Origin: an uncultured Pelagibacteraceae bacterium
Lineage (GTDB): Bacteria; Pseudomonadota; Alphaproteobacteria; Pelagibacterales; Pelagibacteraceae
DNA: 37,630 bases
Assembly (NCBI GenBank): GCA_902609645.1
Contig: CACLSS010000008.1
Span: 1-37,630, forward strand
Direction: 5' to 3'
The notes beneath the pieces were generated by a model. It made no database searches and was not told the DNA's origin. It saw only the letters and a list, made by a program, of their open reading frames with translations. The stretch's first letter is position 1. Each line of letters starts with the position of its first letter. The position numbers and the translations under genes were made by a program. Of the stretch, positions 23,201 to 31,551 are shown piece by piece.

Positions 23201-23935
23201 ATGACAAATACTGTAATTATAATTCCTTCACGTTTACAAGCCACAAGGCTTCCAGAAAAACCATTAAAAATTATAAAAGGTAAAGAGATGGTTTTGCATG
23301 TTTTAGATTTAGCAACTAAATCTGGTGTGGGCGATGTCCTGGTAGCAACGCCAGATACTAAAATTTCTGACTTAATCAATAAAAATAAAGGTAAATCTTT
23401 TTTATCACAAAAAACTCACCAGACCGGAACAGATAGAGTTTTTGAGGCGTTCGAGAATTATTTCTCCAATAATCCTAAATTTATTATTAATCTTCAAGGA
23501 GATATGCCAAATTTAAACCCAAAGGAAATTATATTTCTGAACAATTATTTAAATAAAGGTTTATGCGATATAGTTACTTTAGCTGCACCTCTTAAAAGTA
23601 ATGAAGTTGAAGATCAAAATGTAGTAAAAGTTTTAACAAAGCAAGAAATGAAAAAATTAACATTTTCTTCAGCCATAGATTTTCAAAGAAACATTATCAC
23701 AGGTCAAAGTGATTTTGCATATCATCATATTGGGATTTATGGATTTACTAATAAAGCATTAATAAAGTATGTAAATCTTAAAAGAAGTAAGTTAGAGTTA
23801 GAAAGAGATTTAGAACAAATGAGAGCTTTAGAAAATAATATGAAGATACATGTAGGCCTTGTTAACTCAATACCTTTAAGTGTAGATACTGAAGAAGATT
23901 TACAAGAAATTAAAAAAAACATGGAAAACAAATGA
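23201..23935 (+). CDS. kdsB: 3-deoxy-manno-octulosonate cytidylyltransferase
   Basis: A 244-residue nucleotidyltransferase activating Kdo as CMP-Kdo for LPS. IIPSRLQATRLPEKPL is the CTP-binding start, THQTGTDRVFEAF and NLQGDMPNLNP hold the metal and sugar ligands, and HHIGIYGFTNKAL and SVDTEEDLQ close the profile. The frame reaches a TTG at 23183, but ATG at 23201 matches the family N-terminus. It overlaps pheA by 4 bp. It partners in pathway with kdsD at 14087. Confidence 0.95.
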   Translation: MTNTVIIIPSRLQATRLPEKPLKIIKGKEMVLHVLDLATKSGVGDVLVATPDTKISDLINKNKGKSFLSQKTHQTGTDRVFEAFENYFSNNPKFIINLQGDMPNLNPKEIIFLNNYLNKGLCDIVTLAAPLKSNEVEDQNVVKVLTKQEMKKLTFSSAIDFQRNIITGQSDFAYHHIGIYGFTNKALIKYVNLKRSKLELERDLEQMRALENNMKIHVGLVNSIPLSVDTEEDLQEIKKNMENK

Positions 23936-24777
23936 CAAAAGAAATTATTGCATTTCAAGGAGAAAAAGGCGCTTATTCCCACTTAGCTTGCGAGGAAACT
24001 TTTCCGAATGCAACTATAAAAACATGTGCAACTTTCGAAGAAACATTCAAGATGGCTTTTGAAAATGAAAATCTTAAAATAATGGTACCAATTGAAAATT
24101 CATTAGCAGGAAGAGTTGCTGATATACATCATTTGTTAACAAAATATAAACTTCAAATTTACTCAGAGCATTTTCAAAAAGTTGAACACAATCTTCTAGC
24201 TAATGTAGGCACAGAATTGAAGGACATAAAGTATGTAAGAAGTCACGCACAAGCTATTGATCAATGTCAAAAAATTATCAATAAACATAAATTCAAAACT
24301 ATTATTTCTGCAGATACTGCGGGATCAGCAAAAGATCTTTCTTTAAGTAAAGATAATTCTGTTGCGGCAATTGCTTCAAAACTATCTGCAAAAATTTACA
24401 ATCTTAAAATTTTAAAAGCCAATATTGAGGATGATATTGGTAATGTGACTAGATTTTTAATAATGGGGAAAAAAGTAAATCAACCTGAATATAAAAAAGA
24501 TAAAAAGTTTATTACAAGCTGTATTTTTAGACTAAAAAGTATTCCAGCGGCTTTGTATAAATGCTTGGGAGGTTTTGCAACCAATCAGGTAAATTTAACT
24601 AAATTAGAGAGTTTCTCTGTAAAAAACACGTTTGATCAAACTAATTTTTATCTTGATATTGCAGGACACATTGAGGATCAAGCAGTCCAAAAAGCTCTAG
24701 AAGAATTAGGCTTTCACACAGAAAGCTTAGATATTTTAGGAGTTTACGAAGCTGCTCCATTTAGGCAAAAAAAATAG
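23932..24777 (+). CDS. pheA: Prephenate dehydratase
   Basis: A 281-residue monofunctional dehydratase converting prephenate to phenylpyruvate on the way to phenylalanine. IAFQGEKGAYSH begins the catalytic domain, VPIENSLAGRVADIH and the NVTRFLIM motif (with the catalytic Thr) follow, and a C-terminal ACT domain (about residues 195-275) is the phenylalanine-sensing part. The ACT motif usually written ESRP is ESFS here, which could weaken feedback binding. There is no chorismate mutase domain. It overlaps kdsB by 4 bp; the SRP RNA promoter begins 24 bp after its stop. Confidence 0.93.
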   Translation: MTKEIIAFQGEKGAYSHLACEETFPNATIKTCATFEETFKMAFENENLKIMVPIENSLAGRVADIHHLLTKYKLQIYSEHFQKVEHNLLANVGTELKDIKYVRSHAQAIDQCQKIINKHKFKTIISADTAGSAKDLSLSKDNSVAAIASKLSAKIYNLKILKANIEDDIGNVTRFLIMGKKVNQPEYKKDKKFITSCIFRLKSIPAALYKCLGGFATNQVNLTKLESFSVKNTFDQTNFYLDIAGHIEDQAVQKALEELGFHTESLDILGVYEAAPFRQKK

Positions 24778-24801
24778 TCCACAAATCCATATAAACATGT
24801 C

Positions 24802-24831
24802 TTGTAGAATTGTTTTTTATGTTGATATAAT
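24802..24831 (+). promoter_or_regulatory. Sigma-70 promoter of the SRP RNA
   Basis: TTGTAG at 24802-24807 and a perfect TATAAT at 24826-24831 are spaced by 18 bp. Initiation 6 to 7 nt later falls at 24837, the first base of the SRP RNA terminal stem, so position and RNA end support each other. Confidence 0.75.
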
Positions 24832-24836
24832 AATTT

Positions 24837-24928
24837 GGAGGCCATTCAGGCGATTTTGATATGTTTAATGTGTCAGGGTGTAACAACAGCAGCACGAACT
24901 TTTGAAAGCGGGTTGTTTGGTCTCCTGA
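24837..24928 (+). ncRNA. ffs: Signal recognition particle RNA, small (4.5S) type
   Basis: A short SRP RNA that forms the particle with Ffh. The diagnostic helix-8 core is GTCAGG ... AGCAGC at 24871-24893, closed by a GUAACA apical loop instead of the common GGAA. The 5' GGAGGCC (24837-24843) pairs with GGTCTCC (24919-24925), closing the rod. It lies directly upstream of dnaX, the usual alphaproteobacterial position, and follows a consensus promoter. The 3' end is approximate. Confidence 0.85.
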
Positions 24929-24936
24929 ATGAATGA

Positions 24937-26616
24937 ATGAATAAAAATAATACAAAAATTTTAGCATTAAAATATAGGCCTCGAATATTTAAAGAATTAA
25001 TAGGTCAAGAAGTAATTGCAGAAACTATTTCAAACGCAATTAAATTAAAAAAAACTCCTAATGCGTATCTATTAACTGGAATAAGAGGTGTTGGAAAAAC
25101 CACTACAGCAAGATTAATAGCGAAAGCATTAAATTGTTCTAAAAATATAGAAGTAGGAGAAATGTGCGGTGAAAAAGAAACTTGCCACTGTAAAGAAATT
25201 GAAAACTCAAATCATATTGATGTTCTTGAGATGGATGCAGCATCTAAAACTGGTATTGATGATGTAAGGGAACTTATTGAAAATTCAAAATATAATCCAA
25301 CCAGTGCAGAGTATAAAATTTTTATAATTGATGAGGTACATATGCTTTCTAAACAAGCTTTCAATGGATTATTAAAAACTTTAGAAGAACCTCCTGCAAA
25401 ATTAAAATTTATATTGGCTACTACCGAACCACGTAAAATCCCAATCACTGTTCTATCTAGATGCCAAAGGTTTGATTTGAAAAGAGTAAGCTTAAATATT
25501 CTTTCAGACCATTTAAAAAAAATATGTAAGATAGAAAATGGTAAAATAACTGAAGAGGCCTTAGATATAATAGCACGGGCTGCAGAGGGATCTGTAAGAG
25601 ATTCAATTTCATTACTCGATAGAGCTTTAATTCATCAAAGTTTAAAACCTGAAGTGGCTTTAGATGCACAAGAAATCAGGAATATGTTAGGCTTGGTTGA
25701 TAGGTCTAAAATAATAAATTTAATTCAATACGTTTTAAAAGGAGATCAAAAGAGTGCTTTGTTAAATTTTCAAAAGATATTTCAGGGAGGTTTGGATGGC
25801 AAGCTTTTTTTAAACGATATTTTAGAGGTTCTTTATTTGTTTAGTCGAAGAATAAATTTAGGCTCAATTGAAAAAGATCTTTTTATTTCTGAAAACGAGA
25901 TAGATTTAATCGAGTCGAGCACTGAAGGGTTAAATAATGAGGACCTTGCTTTATTTTGGCAAATCACAATAAAGACCATTGAAGATTTAAAAACAGTTTC
26001 AAATGAGCAGTTGGCGTTAGAAATGTATTTACTTCAGTTAATACACGTGAAAAGTATTGAAGAATTCGACAAACCTGAAAGTCAATATTCAAAGGGATCA
26101 AGTGACCCAATTGGTCAAAAAAAAATTATTGAGGAAAAAGAACTAGAGCAAAATCTTACAAATCCAGTAAAACAACAACTAAAAAGCATTGATCAAATAA
26201 AAGTTCTAAAAGAAAAAAATATTGATAAAAAAAATGATGTGCAACCTAAATTTAACATCAATTCTTTTGAAGATTTAATTTCTATTTCTGGAGAGGAAAA
26301 AGACGCTGAACTAAAATATGATCTCGAGAGAAATGTAAAATTAATAAGATTTGAAAACGGAAAAATAGATATAAATTTTAATGAAAAATTAAATAAAAAT
26401 TTTATAAAAAAATTATCTCAAAGTTTGCTTAAATGGACAGGGAAAAGATGGATTATAACTTTAAGCAAAGAAGATGGTGGAAAAACATTTTTTGAGGAAA
26501 AATTAAATTTAAAGAAAAAATTATTAGACGAAGAGAAGCAAAGTGGCCTTTATAAAGAAATTTCAAGTATATTTCCGGATATCGATTTAATTAAAGTAGA
26601 GGAAGAAAATGAATAA
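24937..26616 (+). CDS. dnaX: DNA polymerase III subunits gamma/tau
   Basis: A 559-residue clamp-loader ATPase. The start LALKYRPRIFKELIGQE is diagnostic. Walker A is GIRGVGKT (48-55), the zinc module is Cys67, Cys77, Cys83, Cys85, the Walker B/DEAH-type box is FIIDEVHMLS, and the sensor LSRCQRFDLKR carries the SRC arginine. A Lys-rich linker and a C-terminal tau-like domain (about 440-555) follow, so full-length tau is encoded. I did not find a convincing slippage site for gamma. Its start is within about 10 bp of the SRP RNA end, and it overlaps ybaB by 8 bp. Confidence 0.96.
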   Translation: MNKNNTKILALKYRPRIFKELIGQEVIAETISNAIKLKKTPNAYLLTGIRGVGKTTTARLIAKALNCSKNIEVGEMCGEKETCHCKEIENSNHIDVLEMDAASKTGIDDVRELIENSKYNPTSAEYKIFIIDEVHMLSKQAFNGLLKTLEEPPAKLKFILATTEPRKIPITVLSRCQRFDLKRVSLNILSDHLKKICKIENGKITEEALDIIARAAEGSVRDSISLLDRALIHQSLKPEVALDAQEIRNMLGLVDRSKIINLIQYVLKGDQKSALLNFQKIFQGGLDGKLFLNDILEVLYLFSRRINLGSIEKDLFISENEIDLIESSTEGLNNEDLALFWQITIKTIEDLKTVSNEQLALEMYLLQLIHVKSIEEFDKPESQYSKGSSDPIGQKKIIEEKELEQNLTNPVKQQLKSIDQIKVLKEKNIDKKNDVQPKFNINSFEDLISISGEEKDAELKYDLERNVKLIRFENGKIDINFNEKLNKNFIKKLSQSLLKWTGKRWIITLSKEDGGKTFFEEKLNLKKKLLDEEKQSGLYKEISSIFPDIDLIKVEEENE

Positions 26617-26929
26617 TTTTTCGGACATGCTTTCAAAAGCAAAAAAAATGCAAGACCAAATGAAAGAGGTCCAGGAAAATATAAAAAAAATCGAAGTTGA
26701 AGGTATTGCTGGAGGAAATTTGGTTAAAGTTATTTTAAAAGGGGATTATGAAATGAAATCTATAACTATTTCTTCAGATGCAAAAAATGAAAAAAGTGAA
26801 ATAATTAATGATCTTATTATAGCTGCCCACAATGATGCTAAAGAAAAGCTAAAAAAACGAACATCTGAAGAATTATTAAAAGCGACAGGTGTCGCAAATT
26901 TTCCAATTGATTTTAAATTACCGTTTTAA
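26609..26929 (+). CDS. ybaB: Nucleoid-associated protein YbaB/EbfC family
   Basis: A 106-residue small DNA-binding protein. The N-terminal helix MLSKAKKMQDQMKEVQENI and the VEGIAGGNLVKVILKGDYEMKSI core (GGxVKVxxxGxxEMxxI pattern) define the family, which forms dimers that coat DNA. The dnaX-ybaB-recR order is almost universal in proteobacteria. It overlaps dnaX by 8 bp and recR starts on the next base after its stop. Confidence 0.95.
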   Translation: MNNFSDMLSKAKKMQDQMKEVQENIKKIEVEGIAGGNLVKVILKGDYEMKSITISSDAKNEKSEIINDLIIAAHNDAKEKLKKRTSEELLKATGVANFPIDFKLPF

Positions 26930-27538
26930 ATGAATAATAATATTCCAGAAATAGAAGAACTTATTAAAAATTTTTCTAAGCTACCAGGACTTGGTCCTAA
27001 ATCTGCAAAAAGAATAATATTAAAATTAATAAATAACAAAGAGAATATGATTAAACCTTTGGCTAAACTATTAGCGAATGTTTATAAAAATGTTACCCGT
27101 TGTAATGATTGCGGTAATCTTAAAATTACTACACAAAAATGTATCTGCGAAACCGAAACTAATAATTATGATAAAATCTGTGTTGTAGAAAACTTATCTG
27201 ATATGTGGGTAATTGAGTCAGCAAATATATATAAAGGACACTTTCATATTTTGGGAGGGACACTAAATTCCGATGAAAAATATGAAAAAAAAAATTTGCT
27301 AATAGACTCTCTGGTTAAAAGAGTAAAAAAAAATAATTTAAAAGAAGTTATAATTGCTACAAGTGCAACTGTTGAAGGCCAAACCACGGCTCATTACATA
27401 GAAGATGTAATTAAGAATGATAAGATTAAAATTTCTAAGCTTGGTCAAGGACTGCCCGTAGGCGGAGAAATCGAACAATTAGATGATGGTACTTTAGTTT
27501 CAGCTTTTAAAAATAGAGTTCCAGTTTCTAGTGACTAG
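26930..27538 (+). CDS. recR: Recombination mediator RecR
   Basis: A 202-residue protein that works with RecO and RecF to load RecA on gapped DNA. Features in order: the helix-hairpin-helix [12 protein letters not shown], a four-cysteine zinc finger (CNDCGNLK...KCIC), and a Toprim domain beginning [14 protein letters not shown], with [15 protein letters not shown] and [15 protein letters not shown]. Length is normal. Its last 11 bp overlap the end of the convergent glcB. Confidence 0.96.
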   Translation: MNNNIPEIEELIKNFSKLPGLGPKSAKRIILKLINNKENMIKPLAKLLANVYKNVTRCNDCGNLKITTQKCICETETNNYDKICVVENLSDMWVIESANIYKGHFHILGGTLNSDEKYEKKNLLIDSLVKRVKKNNLKEVIIATSATVEGQTTAHYIEDVIKNDKIKISKLGQGLPVGGEIEQLDDGTLVSAFKNRVPVSSD

Positions 27539-29672
27539 CTTTTTTTTCAAGTCTTTTTTTGTGAAGCAAAGGTTCAGTATATCCAGATGGTTGATCTTTT
27601 CCTTTGAAAACCAAATCACATGCCGCCGCAAATGCAAACGACTTCTCAAAATTTTGTGACATTGGAATGTAGTTTTTATCATTGGCATTTTGCTTATCTA
27701 CAATTGCTGCCATTTTTTTTAAAACTTTCATTACTTGATCTTTTGAACAAATGTTATGGTGTAGCCAATTAGCCATATGTTGAGAAGATATTCTTAATGT
27801 AGCTCTATCCTCCATCAAACCTATGTTGTTAATATCTGGTACCTTTGAGCAACCAACACCTTGATCAATCCATCTGACAACATAACCCAATATACCCTGA
27901 GCATTATTTTCTAATTCTTTATTAATATCCTCCATTGACCAATTTGGTCTATCTGCTTTTGGTATTTCAAGAATGTTTTTAATATCAGCTTTTTTTCTTT
28001 TACTAATTTCTGATTGTTTTTCAAAAACATTAATTTTGTGATAGTGAATTGAATGAAGCGTTGCAGCTGTTGGCGATGGTACCCATGCACAGTTTGCACC
28101 AGATTTTGGATGACCTATTTTTTGATCCATCATATCCGACATCCTGTCTGGCATTGCCCACATCCCTTTACCTATTTGTGCTTTACCAGAGAAGCCACAA
28201 GATAAACCTACATCGACATTCCAATTCTCGTAAGTATTTAACCATACAGATTTTTTCATATCAGCTTTAAAAATCATTGGACCTGACTCAAAAGAGGTAT
28301 GCATCTCGTCTCCGGTTCTATCCAGGAAACCAGTATTAATAAAAACCACTCTTTCTTTTACTCTGCGAATACATTCTTTTAAATTTACAGTAGTTCTTCT
28401 TTCCTCATCCATAATCCCTACTTTTATAGTAAATTTATTTAGCCCAAGGCATTTCTCAACATTCTCAAAAATTTCATTTGTGAAACTTACTTCATCAGGT
28501 CCATGCATTTTAGGTTTGACGATGTAAACAGACCCAGTTCTCGAATTCTTTTTATTTTTAAAATCATGTAAAGCACAAAGTGTTGAAATAAATGCATCCA
28601 TTATACCCTCTGGAATTTCAGATCCATCCTTCAGCAAAATTGAGGGATTAGTCATAAGATGACCCACGTTTCTATTTAGCAGTAGAGCCCTTCCATGCAA
28701 AACTATTTTAGAGCCATTTGGTGATTTATAAATTCTATCAGGGTTTAGTTTTCTAATAAATTTCTTTTGACCTTTTTTAACTTCGGTTTCTAAGTCGCCC
28801 TTCATAAGACCGAGCCAATTTCTATAACATCTTACTTTATCTTTAGCATCAACGGCAGCTACCGAGTCTTCGTTATCGACAATAGTGGAAATTGCTGATT
28901 CAACGATTAAGTCTGTGATACCAGCCTTATCTTTTTTTCCAATAATGCTGTTTGGATTTATAATGATATCAGTATGTAAATTATTATTTTTTAGCAAAAG
29001 AGAACTTATATTTTCATCATCACCTGTGTATCCAACAAATTGAGAATTATCTTTTAAACTATAATTAACCTCATTTACTTGAAAAACTAAATTTTTTTCA
29101 TTAATTTTAATCTTTGTAATTTTCTTCCAACTAGCATCTCTAATTGGGAAAGTGTTATCTAAAAATTCTCTTGTAAATTTTATTACTTTATTTCCTCTAT
29201 CTTCATTGTAATCTTTACCAATTTCTCCAGGTATTGCATCTGTTCCATACAACGCATCATATAAGCTGCCCCAGCGAGCATTGGCAGCATTCAAAGCATA
29301 TCTTGCGTTATCAACTGGCACCACTAATTGAGGTCCTGCTATTGAAGATATTTCTTTATCAACATTTGATGTATTGATTTCAAAATCAGATTGTTCTTCT
29401 ACAATATAATTAATTGATTTTAAGAAATCTATATACTCACTTTTGTCAAAATTTGATCCCTTTTTTGATAAATGCCACTGATTGATTTTTTTTTGAATAT
29501 CATTTCTTTTTTGAATTAATTCTTTATTTTTTGGAGACAATTTATGTATAGACTTATCAAACTCTGACCAAAACTTTTTTGGATCTATACCTGTGCCTGG
29601 TATTACTTCGTTATCTATGAAATCAAGAAGATTTTCATCTACCTTTAGATTGTTAATAGCAGTTTTTTTCAT
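27528..29672 (-). CDS. glcB: Malate synthase G
   Basis: A 714-residue monomeric malate synthase that condenses glyoxylate and acetyl-CoA. N-terminal [17 protein letters not shown], then [47 protein letters not shown] and the C-terminal [15 protein letters not shown] and [16 protein letters not shown] are all G-isoform marks. No isocitrate lyase or glycolate genes are in the window. The 5' region is only 96 bp, shared with the divergent accA. It shows no glycine-riboswitch core, although such a riboswitch is reported ahead of malate synthase in Candidatus Pelagibacter ubique. Confidence 0.96.
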   Translation of the reverse strand: MKKTAINNLKVDENLLDFIDNEVIPGTGIDPKKFWSEFDKSIHKLSPKNKELIQKRNDIQKKINQWHLSKKGSNFDKSEYIDFLKSINYIVEEQSDFEINTSNVDKEISSIAGPQLVVPVDNARYALNAANARWGSLYDALYGTDAIPGEIGKDYNEDRGNKVIKFTREFLDNTFPIRDASWKKITKIKINEKNLVFQVNEVNYSLKDNSQFVGYTGDDENISSLLLKNNNLHTDIIINPNSIIGKKDKAGITDLIVESAISTIVDNEDSVAAVDAKDKVRCYRNWLGLMKGDLETEVKKGQKKFIRKLNPDRIYKSPNGSKIVLHGRALLLNRNVGHLMTNPSILLKDGSEIPEGIMDAFISTLCALHDFKNKKNSRTGSVYIVKPKMHGPDEVSFTNEIFENVEKCLGLNKFTIKVGIMDEERRTTVNLKECIRRVKERVVFINTGFLDRTGDEMHTSFESGPMIFKADMKKSVWLNTYENWNVDVGLSCGFSGKAQIGKGMWAMPDRMSDMMDQKIGHPKSGANCAWVPSPTAATLHSIHYHKINVFEKQSEISKRKKADIKNILEIPKADRPNWSMEDINKELENNAQGILGYVVRWIDQGVGCSKVPDINNIGLMEDRATLRISSQHMANWLHHNICSKDQVMKVLKKMAAIVDKQNANDKNYIPMSQNFEKSFAFAAACDLVFKGKDQPSGYTEPLLHKKRLEKKASH

Positions 29673-29768
29673 TTACAAATAATACAACAAATAAATTAAG
29701 TTTTAACAACACTTTATTGACACATTTGAAATTTAGTTAAATTAAATATATTATTTTTATTATAGTTT

Positions 29769-30881
29769 ATGAGAAATTACCTGGAATTTGAAAAAGAGAT
29801 AAAAAGTCTTGAAGAAGATCTAGATCAGTCTAAGAACCCATTCGATAAAGAAGGTATTTCAGAGGTAGATACGAATAAAATTGAAAAAATTCAAGATGAG
29901 ATAAATGAAAAATTAAGATCTACTTATTCCAAACTAAATAGCTGGCAAAAGACCCAAGTTGCTAGACATGAAGACAGACCCAGAGCAAACTTTTATATTA
30001 ATAAAATATTTTCAAATTTTACTTTGCTTTCAGGCGACAGACTATTTGCAGATGATAAGTCAATAATTGCAGGTTTTGGTTTAATTGATGGAAAGTCTGT
30101 TTTAATTTTAGGTCAAGAAAAAGGTGACAATTTAAATACAAGACTCGAAAGAAATTTTGGAATGATGAAACCAGAGGGATATAGAAAGTGTATTAGATTA
30201 ATGAAATTAGCTGATCGTTTTAAAATACCAGTTGTTTCATTTATTGATACACCAGGTGCTTATCCAGGGATTGGAGCAGAGCAAAGAGGGCAGGCAACTG
30301 CGATAGCTAGCTCAATAGAATGTTGTATGTCATTAAAAGTTCCAAACATATCTATAATTATTGGAGAGGGAGGATCAGGAGGAGCAATAGCCTTAGCCTC
30401 CTCAAACAAAGTTATAATGTTAGAACATTCAATTTATTCCGTTATCTCACCTGAGGGGTGCGCTTCTATTTTATGGAGAGATCCAACTAAGTCGTTAGAA
30501 GCAGCAGAGGCAATGAAACTAACTGCAGATGATTTGTTAAAATTGAAAATTATTGATGAAATTATTCCAGAACCACTCGGAGGTGCTCACCGAGACTCTG
30601 AACAAATTGCAATAGAAATAAAAAAATCAATCTTAAAAAATTTAGTAGAATTTGAAAATTTATCTGGTAATCAAATTTTTGAGCAAAGAAAAAATAGGTT
30701 TTTAAAAATAGGTAGAGATCAAGGATTTAAAAAATCATCAGAAAGAGAGTCTATACGTGGTTTAAGCTATATTGAACCTGGATATAATAAAGTTATAAGA
30801 TTTTTTAAAAACAATAAAAATATTTCTTTAATTGGTTTGGGAGCTTTGATATTAGCTTCTATTCTTTACTTTTTAGTGTAG
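29769..30881 (+). CDS. accA: Acetyl-CoA carboxylase carboxyltransferase subunit alpha with C-terminal membrane tail
   Basis: A 370-residue alpha subunit; the usual length is about 320. The N-terminal LEFEKEIKSLEEDLD helix, ARHEDRPRANFYINKIF, SFIDTPGAYPGIGAEQRGQ, IGEGGSGGAIALASSNKVIMLEHSIYSVISPEGCASILWR (in parts: IGEGGSGGAIALA and SVISPEGCASILWR) and PEPLGGAHRD are standard. After about residue 318 an extra basic region ends in a hydrophobic segment ISLIGLGALILASILYFLV at the extreme C-terminus, which looks like a tail anchor. It pairs with accD at 5057. Membrane association is inferred from hydrophobicity only. Confidence 0.93.
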   Translation: MRNYLEFEKEIKSLEEDLDQSKNPFDKEGISEVDTNKIEKIQDEINEKLRSTYSKLNSWQKTQVARHEDRPRANFYINKIFSNFTLLSGDRLFADDKSIIAGFGLIDGKSVLILGQEKGDNLNTRLERNFGMMKPEGYRKCIRLMKLADRFKIPVVSFIDTPGAYPGIGAEQRGQATAIASSIECCMSLKVPNISIIIGEGGSGGAIALASSNKVIMLEHSIYSVISPEGCASILWRDPTKSLEAAEAMKLTADDLLKLKIIDEIIPEPLGGAHRDSEQIAIEIKKSILKNLVEFENLSGNQIFEQRKNRFLKIGRDQGFKKSSERESIRGLSYIEPGYNKVIRFFKNNKNISLIGLGALILASILYFLV

Positions 30882-30929
30882 TAAATACGCATTAAATCAT
30901 AATTTCTCTAATTAACTTCAATCATTAGC

Positions 30930-30958
30930 TTGACATTTATTCTTTAAACCAGTTAAAG
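30930..30958 (+). promoter_or_regulatory. Candidate promoter of the cold-shock gene
   Basis: TTGACA at 30930-30935, then 17 bp, then TTAAAG at 30953-30958. The -35 is consensus; the -10 is weak. It would give a 5' leader of about 60 nt before the cspA start, which is in keeping with long structured leaders on cold-shock mRNAs. AATAAGGAAG provides a ribosome-binding site ahead of the ATG. Confidence 0.45.
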
Positions 30959-31025
30959 GTCCATATCGGTTTTCTTTTTTTTTAAAAGAAGATCAATGTT
31001 AAGTTAATAAATAAGGAAGAAAAAA

Positions 31026-31232
31026 ATGAGTCTAAAAGGAAAAGTAAAATGGTTCAATGGAACTAAAGGTTATGGTTTTATTGAAAGAGAAGATAAGGAA
31101 AAGGACGTTTTCGTTCATTCTTCAGCAGTAAGAGCAGCTGGTTTAAAACATTTAAACGAAGGTGATGAGCTTACTTTTGATGTAGAGAACGGAGAAAAAG
31201 GACCTGCCGCGGTAAATCTACAGAAATCTTAA
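31026..31232 (+). CDS. cspA: Cold-shock domain protein
   Basis: A 68-residue single cold-shock domain. RNP1 is KGYGFIER and RNP2 is VFVHSSAV, the two single-stranded nucleic-acid binding strands; [15 protein letters not shown] opens the family profile. It probably acts as an RNA chaperone. It stands alone with an AT-rich leader and an 11-bp-stem hairpin 26 bp after its stop. Confidence 0.96.
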   Translation: MSLKGKVKWFNGTKGYGFIEREDKEKDVFVHSSAVRAAGLKHLNEGDELTFDVENGEKGPAAVNLQKS

Positions 31233-31257
31233 ATCTTAATTACCAGCAAAATAATCA

Positions 31258-31295
31258 ATTGGGACAAAGGCCAAGATTTATGTTTTTGTCCCAAT
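31258..31295 (+). terminator. Long-stem hairpin downstream of cspA (possible terminator or processing site)
   Basis: ATTGGGACAAA (31258-31268) pairs perfectly with TTTGTCCCAAT (31285-31295) around a 16-nt loop. No T-tract follows on the plus strand, so it is not a standard intrinsic terminator. It may stabilise the cspA mRNA 3' end, stop transcription with Rho, or be part of the leader of the histidine cluster. Confidence 0.4.
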
Positions 31296-31340
31296 AATTA
31301 TGGGTTGAATTAAATTTTTAATTTGTTAAAAACACGAAAG

Positions 31341-31415
31341 ATGAAAAGACAAAAAATCACTATTAAATCACACTCACACTCTCACAGAGTGCACGCTAAG
31401 CTATTGCTTAGCTAA
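31341..31415 (+). CDS. His-codon-rich 24-residue ORF, candidate leader peptide of the histidine cluster
   Basis: ATG at 31341 opens a 24-codon ORF ending TAA at 31413-31415. Its centre reads SHSHSHRVHAK: four CAC histidine codons within eight codons. It lies 55 bp upstream of tRNA-His and hisS-hisZ-hisG. Histidine runs in a tiny ORF before his genes are the hallmark of ribosome-sensed attenuation, as in the enterobacterial hisL leader. Two hairpins overlap it (31377-31391 and 31395-31412). The ribosome-binding site is weak (ACGAAAG). No T-tract follows the second hairpin, so a classic terminator is not visible. Function is inference. Confidence 0.5.
   Translation: MKRQKITIKSHSHSHRVHAKLLLS
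31377..31412 (+). promoter_or_regulatory. Two adjacent hairpins within the candidate His leader
   Basis: Hairpin 1 is CACTCT-CAC-AGAGTG (31377-31391) and contains two of the His codons. Hairpin 2 is GCTAAGC-TATT-GCTTAGC (31395-31412), a perfect 7-bp stem over the last codons of the ORF. A ribosome stalled at the His codons would disrupt hairpin 1 and influence hairpin 2. Downstream the sequence is AT-rich without a T-run. Confidence 0.45.
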
Positions 31416-31470
31416 ATCACTACATATTTAAAATACAAATTTATAAACAATTAATATAAAAAGGAGTAAT

Positions 31471-31547
31471 GCAGCAGTAGCTCAGTTGGTTAGAGCACTA
31501 GTTTGTGGAACTAGGGGTCGGTGGTTCGAATCCACCCTGCTGTACCA
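31471..31547 (+). tRNA. tRNA-His (GTG), lacking G-1
   Basis: A complete cloverleaf with encoded CCA (31545-31547). Acceptor GCAGCAG pairs with CTGCTGT, the T-arm is GGTGG-TTCGAAT-CCACC, and the anticodon stem CTAGT/ACTAG holds loop TTGTGGA with anticodon GTG at 31505-31507. The discriminator base is A and the base before position 1 is T, so the near-universal G-1:C73 pair is missing. A group of alphaproteobacteria is known to have exactly this tRNA-His, read by a co-adapted HisRS. The hisS ATG is only 4 nt after the CCA. Confidence 0.97.
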
Positions 31548-31551
31548 TAAA

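Noticed and set aside
24937-26616. Programmed frameshift site for DnaX gamma
   Set aside because: Several A-runs exist, as everywhere in this AT-rich DNA, but none is paired with a convincing stem or an upstream Shine-Dalgarno; not called.
29673-29768. Possible glycine riboswitch upstream of glcB
   Set aside because: Read on the minus strand, the gap is AT-rich and lacks the G-rich conserved cores; nothing supports an aptamer.
31486-31551. Longer hisS N-terminus starting inside the tRNA
   Set aside because: The first 22 codons would be tRNA sequence; the family N-terminus starts at the ATG at 31552.
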